A DNA stretch of 64,000 nt from Vibrio sp. BS-M-Sm-2 (GTDB taxonomy: Bacteria; Pseudomonadota; Gammaproteobacteria; Enterobacterales; Vibrionaceae): assembly GCF_041504345.1 (NCBI RefSeq), contig NZ_CP167895.1:372001-436000 (forward strand), given 5' to 3'. The translations under genes and the position numbers were made by a program. Below are positions 55,463 to 63,814 of this stretch, one piece after another; positions within the stretch are counted from its first letter, which is position 1; each line of letters begins with the position of its first letter. Below the pieces are notes generated by a model, which had not been told where the DNA came from, ran no database searches, and was given only the letters and a program-made list of their open reading frames with translations.

Positions 55463-55760
55463 AAGGACCTCTATACATCTCGTTTATGTGGAACAGAACA
55501 CGTATAGATAGTGCAAACTAATGAGCAAAAGGTTAATGACCAAAATCAAATAGCGTATCGGTTTGAATAAAAGAAGCACAACAACATATAAAACTGTGAC
55601 TTGGATTTAAAAGCAGGACCATACGCTAAATAAATTAGAATATTTCACATACAAAACTAAACAAACCTTGCTTCAACACCGCAACCAAAAACGCACACAA
55701 TCAACACACAACTCTGGCTTCTAGTGAGAGTTTTTTACCTAATCAGATCTCTGATAATGA

Positions 55761-55778
55761 TGTAAGTGATCTCTTACA
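55761..55778 (+). promoter_or_regulatory. Second GacA/VarA-type box
   Basis: TGTAAGTGATCTCTTACA matches TGTAAG-N6-CTTACA exactly and differs from the csrB box at two of 18 bases. It is centred about 48 bp before the start expected from a TATAAT at 55806-55811. Apart from this the 55463-55993 gap shows no gene. Confidence 0.65.
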
Positions 55779-55993
55779 TGGTGTTTTGTTTAATTTTAAT
55801 TCAATTATAATACAGAGACTTAAAGAGTGAGTTCGCTTCCAAAGTGCAACCGTTTGCCCTTAGTTGATTGAGTTTTGAGCCTAGCGAAAACGGTGAGCCC
55901 GTTTATAAAGAATTTGAGCTTGATTCGAAATTTCAGCCCTCAGAGGTGCTATAGACTTCGCGCAGCCAATATTGAAGGAAAACGGTGATTACA

Positions 55994-56164
55994 ATGGAAA
56001 TGAGAACGCTTAAATATCAAGTAATGGGCAAGGGCATGTGGATCACTGCAACGGTATCTCGCGCAGTAGCGGACAAGCTGGCGCTGGAATACCAATCCTA
56101 CGGCTGGCCTGTTGAAGTATGTGCTGCAGAACAAACACTGACGTTTGATCTCAATGCTGCATAA
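55994..56164 (+). CDS. Small conserved-looking protein (56 residues)
   Basis: The frame MEMRTLKYQVMGKGMWITATVS... ends at a TAA just before a good terminator, and GGTGA lies five bases before the ATG. The protein is soluble, with a beta-alpha-beta look, and I do not recognise its family. A promoter -10 TATAAT and a GacA-type box lie upstream, giving a ~175-nt leader. An overlapping minus-strand frame is its shadow. Confidence 0.7.
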   Translation: MEMRTLKYQVMGKGMWITATVSRAVADKLALEYQSYGWPVEVCAAEQTLTFDLNAA

Positions 56165-56182
56165 TATTGGCAATTTCGAATA

Positions 56183-56219
56183 AGCTCTATCGGCAGTGAA
56201 TCCGGTAGGGCTTTTTCTT
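56183..56219 (+). terminator. Terminator after the 56-residue gene
   Basis: AGCTCTATCGG pairs with CCGGTAGGGCT (two G-U pairs) over eight bases, followed by TTTTCTTT. Confidence 0.8.
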
Positions 56220-56399
56220 TAGGCTTTGAGTTCTCAAGACAGTAATTTTGAGCATGTAAGACCATATTTCGTTCACATCACAGTCTATTGCTTTCACTAT
56301 AATCTATTGAATTATTAAGATATCTATCACACTCCACATGGTTATTTAGGTCTACGCTTTTACGCGTGTTAATAACTTATTAACTTTGGAGCGTAATTC

Positions 56400-57839
56400 A
56401 TGTTAGGTATCCAGCTTCCTGCTGTTCTCTTTTTATTCTTCTTTTCTTCAGTAACAAGTGCGGCTACCTCTCAGTTAGGAGAGCCTCTCAAGCTAACTAA
56501 CTCATTTGTCGGCTACCTATCACTGACCATTTTCGTTATCGCCTACATTGTGGTGATGATGGAAGAGTACCTAAAGCTCCGAAAATCCAAGCCAGTGCTA
56601 CTTGCGGCTGGCCTGATTTGGATAATCATTGGTTTTACCTACCAAGAACACAACCTCGTTGAAGTCGCTAAACAAGCGCTCGAACACAACTTACTTGAAT
56701 ACGCCGAGCTATTACTTTTCCTACTCGTCGCTATGACTTACATCAGCGCCATGGAAGAGAGAAGACTGTTTGATGCGTTGCAAGCGTGGATGGTCGGCAA
56801 AGGCTTTAACTTCCGATCTCTGTTCTGGCTAACCGGTATTCTGGCCTTCTTTATCTCACCTATCGCAGACAACCTCACGACAGCTCTATTGATGTGTGCC
56901 GTGGTTCTGAAAGTCGCAGGATCCAACCCTAAATTCGTTAACTTAGCCTGTGTAAATATCGTAATAGCCGCTAACGCTGGCGGCGCATTCAGCCCATTCG
57001 GCGACATCACAACACTGATGGTGTGGCAAGCTGGTTATGTGAGCTTCAGTGAGTTCATTCCTTTATTTATTCCTTCAGTGATGAATTACCTCGTCCCTGC
57101 ACTGATCATGTCTTACTTTGTTCCAACAACCCAACCCGATACGGTGCATCAACACGTTGAATTAAAACGTGGTGCAAGACGCATCGTGTTCTTGTTCATC
57201 ATGACGATAGCCACTGCGGTTGCTTTCCATGCCGTACTCCACTTCCCTCCGGTCATGGGGATGATGATGGGGCTGGCGTATCTACAGTTCTTTGGGTATT
57301 TCTTGCGTAAGACCTTACCTAATTCACTGGCCAAGAAAAAAGCGGTGGCGATTGCCAATAATGATGAGGGGGCATTAAAGAGACTCGGTTCTGTTGTGCC
57401 ATTTGATGTATTTCGAAGAGTGTCGCATGCCGAATGGGACACGCTGTTGTTCTTCTACGGTGTGGTGATGTGTGTCGGTGGTTTGAGTCTGCTTGGATAC
57501 TTGGAACTTGCCTCTGGCGTGATGTATAGCCAATGGGATCCTATTTGGGCCAATATCATGGTGGGGATCTTATCTGCGATTGTCGACAACATTCCGGTGA
57601 TGTTTGCCGTGTTATCCATGGAGCCGCAAATGTCGATGGGCAACTGGCTACTGATCACCTTGACTGCAGGCGTTGGCGGCAGCTTGTTATCTATTGGTAG
57701 TGCAGCAGGTGTCGCATTAATGGGAGCGGCACATGGTAAATACACCTTTTTTGGCCACTTGAAATGGATGCCAGTAATCATGATTGGATATGCCGTCAGT
57801 ATCGCCGCCCACTTATGGCTAAATGGTGGGCTTTTCTAA
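56400..57839 (+). CDS. nhaD: Na+/H+ antiporter NhaD
   Basis: The 479-residue membrane protein matches NhaD in length and motifs (SPIADNLTTALLMCAVVLKVAG, IVIAANAGGAFSPFGDITTLMVWQ, SAIVDNIPVMFAVL). It exports sodium or lithium in exchange for protons, useful in seawater and at alkaline pH. It is a single gene with about 180 bp of promoter region. Its stop overlaps that of the converging lipoprotein gene. Confidence 0.93.
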   Translation: MLGIQLPAVLFLFFFSSVTSAATSQLGEPLKLTNSFVGYLSLTIFVIAYIVVMMEEYLKLRKSKPVLLAAGLIWIIIGFTYQEHNLVEVAKQALEHNLLEYAELLLFLLVAMTYISAMEERRLFDALQAWMVGKGFNFRSLFWLTGILAFFISPIADNLTTALLMCAVVLKVAGSNPKFVNLACVNIVIAANAGGAFSPFGDITTLMVWQAGYVSFSEFIPLFIPSVMNYLVPALIMSYFVPTTQPDTVHQHVELKRGARRIVFLFIMTIATAVAFHAVLHFPPVMGMMMGLAYLQFFGYFLRKTLPNSLAKKKAVAIANNDEGALKRLGSVVPFDVFRRVSHAEWDTLLFFYGVVMCVGGLSLLGYLELASGVMYSQWDPIWANIMVGILSAIVDNIPVMFAVLSMEPQMSMGNWLLITLTAGVGGSLLSIGSAAGVALMGAAHGKYTFFGHLKWMPVIMIGYAVSIAAHLWLNGGLF

Positions 57840-58222
57840 TTCGATGCTCCTTTCAAAGGTTGTTCAACACGTGTCCAGACGTTGCTTAACTGCATTGCTG
57901 GACACCGATTGCAGGTTAGCACCTCGCCTTCGTGTTGTATTCGCATTACCAGTCCAGAATCTGATCGGCTATTCGCTGAATTCAACTTAATGTTGAGCAA
58001 ATCACCTTCGACACTATAGGTTCGAGTCACGGAATTATCCGTTGTTTGATAGGTCACTTGCCCAGATTCAAAAACTAGAAAACTGTCATTATCTGCGTTC
58101 TCATACATACCTTTGAACAGAACAAGCTGTGGTACTTCGAAGGGACGACTGGTATCGGTTAAACAACCGGCTAGCAATAGCGCGCTACTGCAGCCAATTA
58201 TCAGAGAGTGATGGCTATTCAT
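57836..58222 (-). CDS. Small lipoprotein of unknown function
   Basis: This 128-residue protein has a lipoprotein signal (lipobox LAGC, Cys 20) and a beta-rich mature part with a CNRC pair near residue 104. It ends four bases into the nhaD gene. I do not recognise the family. Confidence 0.72.
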   Translation of the reverse strand: MNSHHSLIIGCSSALLLAGCLTDTSRPFEVPQLVLFKGMYENADNDSFLVFESGQVTYQTTDNSVTRTYSVEGDLLNIKLNSANSRSDSGLVMRIQHEGEVLTCNRCPAMQLSNVWTRVEQPLKGASN

Positions 58223-58393
58223 TTGGGCATCCTTGCCTAGAGAACATAGTCAAAGAATATGCAACCAAATCGACATTTTCCAGAAAGCGTTGATTTTAAT
58301 GCAAAGTCACATTTTAAGAACCACTAGCCTTCACCATTGAGTAGTACGTGATCCTCAGCCAGCATCGCGACAGGCTCGTTGCCAAATCGCTTA

Positions 58394-58876
58394 CTAGTCT
58401 TGATCTCTGCCCTCTATCACCAATAAGCGCTGTTTGCGTTCTACACCACCCGCATAACCCGTCAGCTTGCCATTTTTGCCAATCACACGGTGACACGGCA
58501 CAATCACAGAAACCGGATTTTTGCCATTCGCTAAGCCAACAGCACGAACGGCTTTCGGATTACCTATCGCATCAGCCAGTTGTGCATAGCTCCAAGTCTC
58601 TCCATAAGGAATGGTCGTCAGCGCCTGCCAAACCGACTGCTGAAATGGCGTGCCCTTGGCTGCGATAGGCACAGAAAATTGGATAGTTTCACCTGAGAAA
58701 TAGCGATTAAGCTGCTCGATTGCCACTACAAAGATCGGAAAGCTATCATCTTGAACACCTAACTGTTCCGGCTTAGTGGTGTGTGTTTCAAACCACAGGC
58801 CTAGCAACCCTTGATCGTTCGCCTGTAAAGTCACGGTTCCCAATGGACTCTCATAATAAGTAAATCGGTTAGCCAT
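58394..58876 (-). CDS. ogt: Methylated-DNA-protein cysteine methyltransferase
   Basis: The 160-residue repair protein removes O6-methylguanine adducts by moving the methyl group to Cys 128 in VPCHRV. The helix-turn-helix (YGETWSYAQLADAIGNPKAVRAVGLANGKNP) and the late GKLTGYAGG are typical. The ATG at 58876 has AGGAG five bases upstream; the longer frame to 58957 is not needed. It follows the Ada-AlkA gene by 65 bp, forming an alkylation-repair unit. Confidence 0.94.
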   Translation of the reverse strand: MANRFTYYESPLGTVTLQANDQGLLGLWFETHTTKPEQLGVQDDSFPIFVVAIEQLNRYFSGETIQFSVPIAAKGTPFQQSVWQALTTIPYGETWSYAQLADAIGNPKAVRAVGLANGKNPVSVIVPCHRVIGKNGKLTGYAGGVERKQRLLVIEGRDQD

Positions 58877-58941
58877 AATATCTCCTAGCTTGGTATTGCA
58901 GATGTTTGTGGATTGCTGATGTTCGTGGATAGCTATTTCTA

Positions 58942-60318
58942 TTAAGACTGATTCCAACAGTGGAACGTCGCGTAACTACCCCAAGGCGAAACACTCTCTA
59001 TATTGATGGTGGGGCGATGCTCAATAAACTTCTTCACCACTAAATCGCCAACCAACAGATGGTTAGGCTCACTTAAACCACGAAGCAGTGCATATTGAAT
59101 CGTCCAAGGCCCAATACCTTTTAGCGCAATCCATTTAGAAGGATGCTCAGCTTCATTGTCGACCATGTATTCAGCAAAACGCTTTAAGGTCTCTTTGCGG
59201 CTTCCCGGCATTCTCAAGAAGCTCAAATCAGCCTTCGCTATCTGTTGCGGCATGGGAAAGCTAACCTCCTCATGTGCTTCAGAAAGCTCTTTGACCAATA
59301 AATTGAGCTGACCAATTGCAGCGGTTACCGAGACTTGCTGCCCCAAAATCGCTCTCACTCCGGCTTCCCAAGCACTCCACACGCCAGGAATACGGATACC
59401 ACTCTTAGCGACCAAGTTAGGATCGATCGTCGCAAAGAAAGTCTCGACCTTTACAATATCGACATCAAGATCGAACATGCGTCGGATATTCGTAATCAAA
59501 CTTCTTAATTGGCTTATATCATCCAACTCAAACTCAATATCTAAGCGGTTCTCTTTGGCTAAAGTCGCCTTGAACCACCCCTTCGCCCCGTTCACATTCA
59601 CCGTGCGCTTATAACAATCTTCGCCAACCTCTTCTAAGCCTTCAATCATTCTTCGTCGATAAAAACCCAACAAGTGCTTCCAGTCTAACGGCCCATTAAA
59701 ACCAAGCTGAATATGATTACTCAGTTTGTCACTTGGCTTCGTTCGTCGAATTTGGCTCGGCGAAAGCTGCAACTCTTTTTGGAAAGCATCGTTAAAGCGA
59801 CGTGTGCTATTAAAGCCACTCGCAAAGCCGACATCAGTAATGCTCATACTGCTGGTATGTAGCAACTGTTTGGCGAACATCAATTGGCTATACAGGCTGT
59901 ACTGCTTGGGTGACACACCGATGTAATTGTTGAATAAGGTCCGTAAGTAACGATCGGAAATACCTAACCGCGTTGCAAGGTCAACGATAGATCCTGAATT
60001 CAGCGCGCCGTTATCAATCAACTGCATCGCACGTAAAAAAGTGGTTTCAACGCCCTTCCATGCCGGAGAGAAAGGCGCACTGTCTGGTCGGCAACGCAAA
60101 CAAGGACGATACCCCGCTTTCAATGCTTGAGCTTGATGAGAAAAATATTCGACGTTTTCTTCTTTGGGCGGGCTTGCTGGGCAAATCGGACGACAAAAAA
60201 TCCCTGTCGTTTTCACTGCTGTAAAAAACATACCATCAAAGCGAGCATCTCGCGCATATCGAGCCAAATGGCACTGCTCACACGTTAAGGTACTATTGTG
60301 ATGAATATTTTTCGACAT
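58942..60318 (-). CDS. Ada-type sensor fused to AlkA DNA glycosylase
   Basis: The 458-residue protein joins an Ada zinc/methyl-phosphotriester domain (C42, C46, C73, C76), an AraC-type helix-turn-helix (about 95-190) and an AlkA 3-methyladenine glycosylase (about 205-455, helix-hairpin-helix LKGIGPWTIQYALLRG and a downstream Asp in VGDLVV). It would sense methylation damage, activate its regulon and repair bases. The Ada methyltransferase domain itself is not here; Ogt supplies that activity from the next gene. Confidence 0.92.
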   Translation of the reverse strand: MSKNIHHNSTLTCEQCHLARYARDARFDGMFFTAVKTTGIFCRPICPASPPKEENVEYFSHQAQALKAGYRPCLRCRPDSAPFSPAWKGVETTFLRAMQLIDNGALNSGSIVDLATRLGISDRYLRTLFNNYIGVSPKQYSLYSQLMFAKQLLHTSSMSITDVGFASGFNSTRRFNDAFQKELQLSPSQIRRTKPSDKLSNHIQLGFNGPLDWKHLLGFYRRRMIEGLEEVGEDCYKRTVNVNGAKGWFKATLAKENRLDIEFELDDISQLRSLITNIRRMFDLDVDIVKVETFFATIDPNLVAKSGIRIPGVWSAWEAGVRAILGQQVSVTAAIGQLNLLVKELSEAHEEVSFPMPQQIAKADLSFLRMPGSRKETLKRFAEYMVDNEAEHPSKWIALKGIGPWTIQYALLRGLSEPNHLLVGDLVVKKFIEHRPTINIESVSPWGSYATFHCWNQS

Positions 60319-60554
60319 TCTGTGCTCTTCCCATTTGCCATAGCTTTTGCTCCTATAACTAAAAGTTTACCGTGAACCAGCATCATCGCTAGCCACTTTC
60401 GGAAGCGAAGGTTAGATAAATCACAAAAAAGGGTTTTAATTTTATTCAATTCGACTAAATTTAATCTTGAGAAGAAATTCTTCTCACAACGTCAACGATA
60501 GGTACTTAGCACACCAAGATGCAGAGACCTATCGAATATAAAAAGGAAAAGGCT

Positions 60555-60758
60555 ATGGTTCTACACACATGTCGTATTGTTTTATCAAACCAACAGGTTC
60601 TCACCAGTCAATCAGTCGAGCAATCTCTGAGCTTTCTTGAAGACAAAGCGGACAACGGGATTTCTATGATTGAGATTGACGCAACGGATGGCCACACAAT
60701 CCATTCGTACATGTCACACTCTCTCGAAGAGTCTATTGAGAATCTAATGAACCTATAA
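60555..60758 (+). CDS. Small conserved protein of unknown function
   Basis: The 67-residue protein (MVLHTCRIVLSNQQVLTSQSVEQS...) is soluble, with a beta-alpha-beta pattern. The ATG at 60555 follows AAGGA by seven bases; the longer frame to 60519 is less likely. It is a single gene. Confidence 0.7.
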   Translation: MVLHTCRIVLSNQQVLTSQSVEQSLSFLEDKADNGISMIEIDATDGHTIHSYMSHSLEESIENLMNL

Positions 60759-60873
60759 GTGTGTTAACACTATAGAGCCTTTAAATAGGGCTAGGTATAC
60801 CAGGCTTAAACGATTTTATTTGAATTAGAAACGATCTCTAATTCAAAAAAGAAGTACATCTCTGGTTTAAAAC

Positions 60874-60917
60874 AAAAATGGCTCCCAACTATACAACTAG
60901 TTAGGAGCCATTTTTTT
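60874..60917. terminator. Bidirectional terminator
   Basis: AAAAATGGCTCC pairs with GGAGCCATTTTT, with a further inner pairing (AACTA/TAGTT). A- and T-runs flank it, serving the small gene and the converging LysR gene. Confidence 0.85.
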
Positions 60918-60955
60918 ATCTCGTCAACAAAGCATATTGCTGGCTGCGCGTGCTA

Positions 60956-61846
60956 TTACTCTGGCGTCTGTTCAGCGGCTTGTTGCAGCGTGTAAGCGGT
61001 CGATGGGTCAATCTCATTAACCAATTTCTCAACCTGCATGATCGCATCCACCGAGGTGCTGCTTTTGCGGTAGCTCAGATAAATTGGGCGATACCAGTCT
61101 TCAACCCCTTTCACCTTGTGCAGCTGACCCGAATCGATAAAAGGTTCGACTAGAGAAACCGGAAGATACGCACTACCGCCTTTCTCTAAAATGAAATCGA
61201 GGGCAATACGCGCTGTAGAGGTACGAAGATAAGGTGCCGGAACTTTAGGGTGACGTTCTGCGTGTTCTGAACCGAAGCGCGTTCCCCAATCAACATACAC
61301 ATATTTATGTTGGAATACCGATTCCAGATCATCTTGCTGTGTTGATACCAACACCAAAACCAAATCAGCCACTTTTTTACAGTTCAGCTCTTCCGCTTTG
61401 ATCTGATCGAACGCGAACGCCATATCTAAAGTTCGTTCTAACAAGTTTCGGTTCAGTTGCTCGCGCCCCATCACCTCTGCCATAAAGCCGTAACCACCAA
61501 AAGAGTCGGTCACCACACTTAAACAGTTTTGTAGATACGCATCCCAAATATTCGGCGTGCCACCCAGCGTTAACTGCAAGGCTTTACCACTCTCTAACGA
61601 CAGCTCAAATTTGGCTTGTTGTAGGGTGGACACCATCACTTCGGCATAACCAATCAAACGTTCACCGGAAGATGTGAGTTTGATGTTATTGCGATCACGA
61701 ATGAAGAGTTGAGTATCAAAATAGCCTTCAAGCTGTTTGATCCGCGCACTCACCGCCGCTTGTGTTAAATACAAGTTTTCAGCTGCACGCCCAAAATGGC
61801 GCACCCTTGCAACCTCAAGAAAGGTTCTAAATACTTTCACATCCAT
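60956..61846 (-). CDS. hdfR: LysR-family regulator HdfR
   Basis: The 296-residue regulator matches HdfR, a repressor of flhDC in E. coli: MDVKVFRTFLEVARVRHFGRAAENLYLTQAAVSARIKQLE. It is divergent from maoP, the same layout as in E. coli. An upstream Met at 61855 is possible, but 61846 matches the E. coli start. Confidence 0.88.
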   Translation of the reverse strand: MDVKVFRTFLEVARVRHFGRAAENLYLTQAAVSARIKQLEGYFDTQLFIRDRNNIKLTSSGERLIGYAEVMVSTLQQAKFELSLESGKALQLTLGGTPNIWDAYLQNCLSVVTDSFGGYGFMAEVMGREQLNRNLLERTLDMAFAFDQIKAEELNCKKVADLVLVLVSTQQDDLESVFQHKYVYVDWGTRFGSEHAERHPKVPAPYLRTSTARIALDFILEKGGSAYLPVSLVEPFIDSGQLHKVKGVEDWYRPIYLSYRKSSTSVDAIMQVEKLVNEIDPSTAYTLQQAAEQTPE

Positions 61847-62000
61847 CAAATACATCTCTGTAATAAATCTGCTAACTAGCCGATCTAGGATTGTTTATCG
61901 TAAAGGCAAAAACGTTTTGTTTCCTATTTTAGCCTTTTAACAATATTTTCGCGTGAACAATAAACACTAATTTCTATCTAACCACATTACTGAGGCTGAT

Positions 62001-62354
62001 ATGTCTGAGACCGAATTCCGACACGGAAAAAAACGTTTTTATGACACCATTAAATTCCCACGAGGGTTCGCTAAGTCGGGTGATTTTACTCTTTCAGAAG
62101 AGGAAATCCTAACCTTGTTTGGTGACACTATGCTTGCACTTGAAACTGGTGAACTAGCACCAATCAATGCAGAAGAAAAACACTTCATTAAAGTGTTATC
62201 TCACCCTCATAAGGCAAAGTCCAAGTTAGAGCGTGTTTGGTTGAAGTACATTCAACTGGCTCGTGGACGCCGTCGCTTTCATACCCTAAACGGCTGCAAA
62301 CGCGGTGAAGTGCCTAGGGAAGAATACGAAAGTGAGTTAGTGTTAGAAGATTAG
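62001..62354 (+). CDS. maoP: MaoP (YifE) macrodomain protein
   Basis: The 117-residue protein matches MaoP/DUF413, which with the maoS site organises the Ori macrodomain in E. coli (RHGKKRFYDTIKFPRGFAKSGDFTLSEEE, ARGRRRFHTLNGCKRG). Divergent hdfR supports the assignment. Confidence 0.9.
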   Translation: MSETEFRHGKKRFYDTIKFPRGFAKSGDFTLSEEEILTLFGDTMLALETGELAPINAEEKHFIKVLSHPHKAKSKLERVWLKYIQLARGRRRFHTLNGCKRGEVPREEYESELVLED

Positions 62355-62361
62355 TAAAACC

Positions 62362-62397
62362 GCTCAAAGTGATTCCTCATCACTTTGGGCTTTTTTT
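62362..62397 (+). terminator. Terminator after maoP
   Basis: GCTCAAAGTGAT pairs with ATCACTTTGGGC (one G-U pair) over five bases, followed by a run of T. The following 450 bp are AT-rich and hold three TTAATACG copies and the nagB promoter but no gene. Confidence 0.85.
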
Positions 62398-62854
62398 GCC
62401 TTCGAACACACATCTTCATTGTAATTGATAAGTTTAGCCAAACTGTCCATTTTTACCAATATTTATATATAATTCATAGTGATAGCGTGAATAAAACACG
62501 GCTCTTTCTCAATATCCTAGGGATTCATCCCAATGATATTCATCGTTCTTTATCCCGCTCCCGTCTTTTATCACGATAGCACCTCATTGCCATCATTATT
62601 TTCTAGCCTCAACTATACTTTCAAAGCTTGTTAATACGCCGAAGTATATCAAAACCTCAATACCTATTAATACGTAGAAACACCGTCCCTTTCAGGCGCT
62701 GAATTAGATCAATATTGCTCTATATGACAAACGTATTAATCTTGTTTAACGTAACTAAATATCCATACAATAATTGTGCAATTTTGATAGTTCCAGTCAC
62801 ACATATGACGAAAAAAGCAAAAACTTGACCTAAAACAATAGCGGAACTCGACAA

Positions 62855-62879
62855 CTTATTTTATAATGCGAATTAATGT
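62855..62879 (+). promoter_or_regulatory. nagB promoter with candidate NagC site
   Basis: A perfect -10 hexamer TATAAT lies at 62862-62867, 53 bp before the nagB ATG. It is embedded in TTATTTTATAATGCGAATTA, which has the AT-rich flanks and central GCG seen in NagC operators. The -35 is poor, which fits a regulated promoter. Confidence 0.5.
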
Positions 62880-62919
62880 TTCAGAACACTATAAAATTTT
62901 ATTTCTAGGGGCAAAATCA

Positions 62920-63720
62920 ATGAGACTTATTCCATTAAGCAACAAAGCAAAAGTAGGTAAATGGGCTGCTCGTCATATCGCAGATTCTATTAACAAATTC
63001 GCGCCAACTGCTGAGCGTCCATTTGTACTAGGTCTTCCTACTGGTAGCACACCTCTAACTACTTACGCTGAGCTAATTGAACTTTACAAAGCTGGCGAAG
63101 TTAGCTTCAAGCACGTTGTAACATTCAACATGGATGAGTACGTTGGTATCGACCCTAACCACCCAGAGTCTTACCGCACTTTCATGCACGAGAACTTCTT
63201 CAACCACGTTGATATCCAAGCAGAAAACATCAACCTGCTAGACGGTCAAGCTGAAGACATCGATGCGCACTGTGCAGCATACGAAGAGAAAATCCGTTCA
63301 TACGGCAAAATCAACCTGTTCATGGGCGGCGTAGGCATCGACGGTCACATCGCATTCAACGAACCTGGTTCTTCTCTATCTTCACGCACTCGTATCAAAA
63401 CGTTAACTGAAGACACTCGTATCGCGAACTCTCGTTTCTTCGATGGCGACATCAACCAAGTTCCTAAATACGCACTAACTATCGGTGTTGCTACTCTTCT
63501 AGATTCAGAAGAAGTAATGATCCTTTCTCTAGGTCACAACAAAGCTCAAGCGCTTCAAATGGCTATCGAAGGCTCTGTAAACCACATGTGGACTGTTACA
63601 GCTCTACAGATGCACCGTAAAGCGATCATCGTTGCTGATGAGCCAGCTCAACAAGAGCTAAAAGTTAAGACTCTACGTTACTTCCAAGAGCTAGAAGCTG
63701 AGAACATCCAAGACCTATAA
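62920..63720 (+). CDS. nagB: Glucosamine-6-phosphate deaminase
   Basis: The 266-residue enzyme converts glucosamine 6-phosphate to fructose 6-phosphate and ammonia, the last step of GlcNAc use. D72, D141, H143 and E148 match the catalytic set of E. coli NagB, and the length is identical. The ATG at 62920 follows AGGGG; the frame is open to 62866 but that part overlaps the promoter. It fits the chitin use suggested by the chitinase. Confidence 0.96.
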   Translation: MRLIPLSNKAKVGKWAARHIADSINKFAPTAERPFVLGLPTGSTPLTTYAELIELYKAGEVSFKHVVTFNMDEYVGIDPNHPESYRTFMHENFFNHVDIQAENINLLDGQAEDIDAHCAAYEEKIRSYGKINLFMGGVGIDGHIAFNEPGSSLSSRTRIKTLTEDTRIANSRFFDGDINQVPKYALTIGVATLLDSEEVMILSLGHNKAQALQMAIEGSVNHMWTVTALQMHRKAIIVADEPAQQELKVKTLRYFQELEAENIQDL

Positions 63721-63739
63721 TCTCAGGTTTTGTTGGAAC

Positions 63740-63814
63740 AAAAAGCCACATTATGAACTGACCCCCAATAATTGGTGTCCAACTATTGGGGGTCAGTTCA
63801 TAATGTGGCTTTTT
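63740..63814. terminator. 75-nt near-perfect hairpin after nagB, resembling facing IS3-family ends
   Basis: A perfect 31-bp stem (63740-63770 with 63784-63814) starts in AAAAAGCCACATTATGAACT and ends in a T run, with further pairing in the 13-base loop. The inner part TGAACTGACCCCCAATA with GTTGGACAC resembles an IS3-family terminal repeat. It can end transcription from both sides. The rest of the window to 64000 shows no gene. Confidence 0.75.

Noticed and set aside
55949..56173. 74-residue minus-strand frame
   Set aside because: It overlaps the 56-residue plus-strand gene, which has a promoter, ribosome site and terminator; the minus-strand product is Cys/His/Arg-rich noise.
62385..62579. 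64-residue plus-strand frame after maoP
   Set aside because: It starts inside the terminator of maoP and has no ribosome site.
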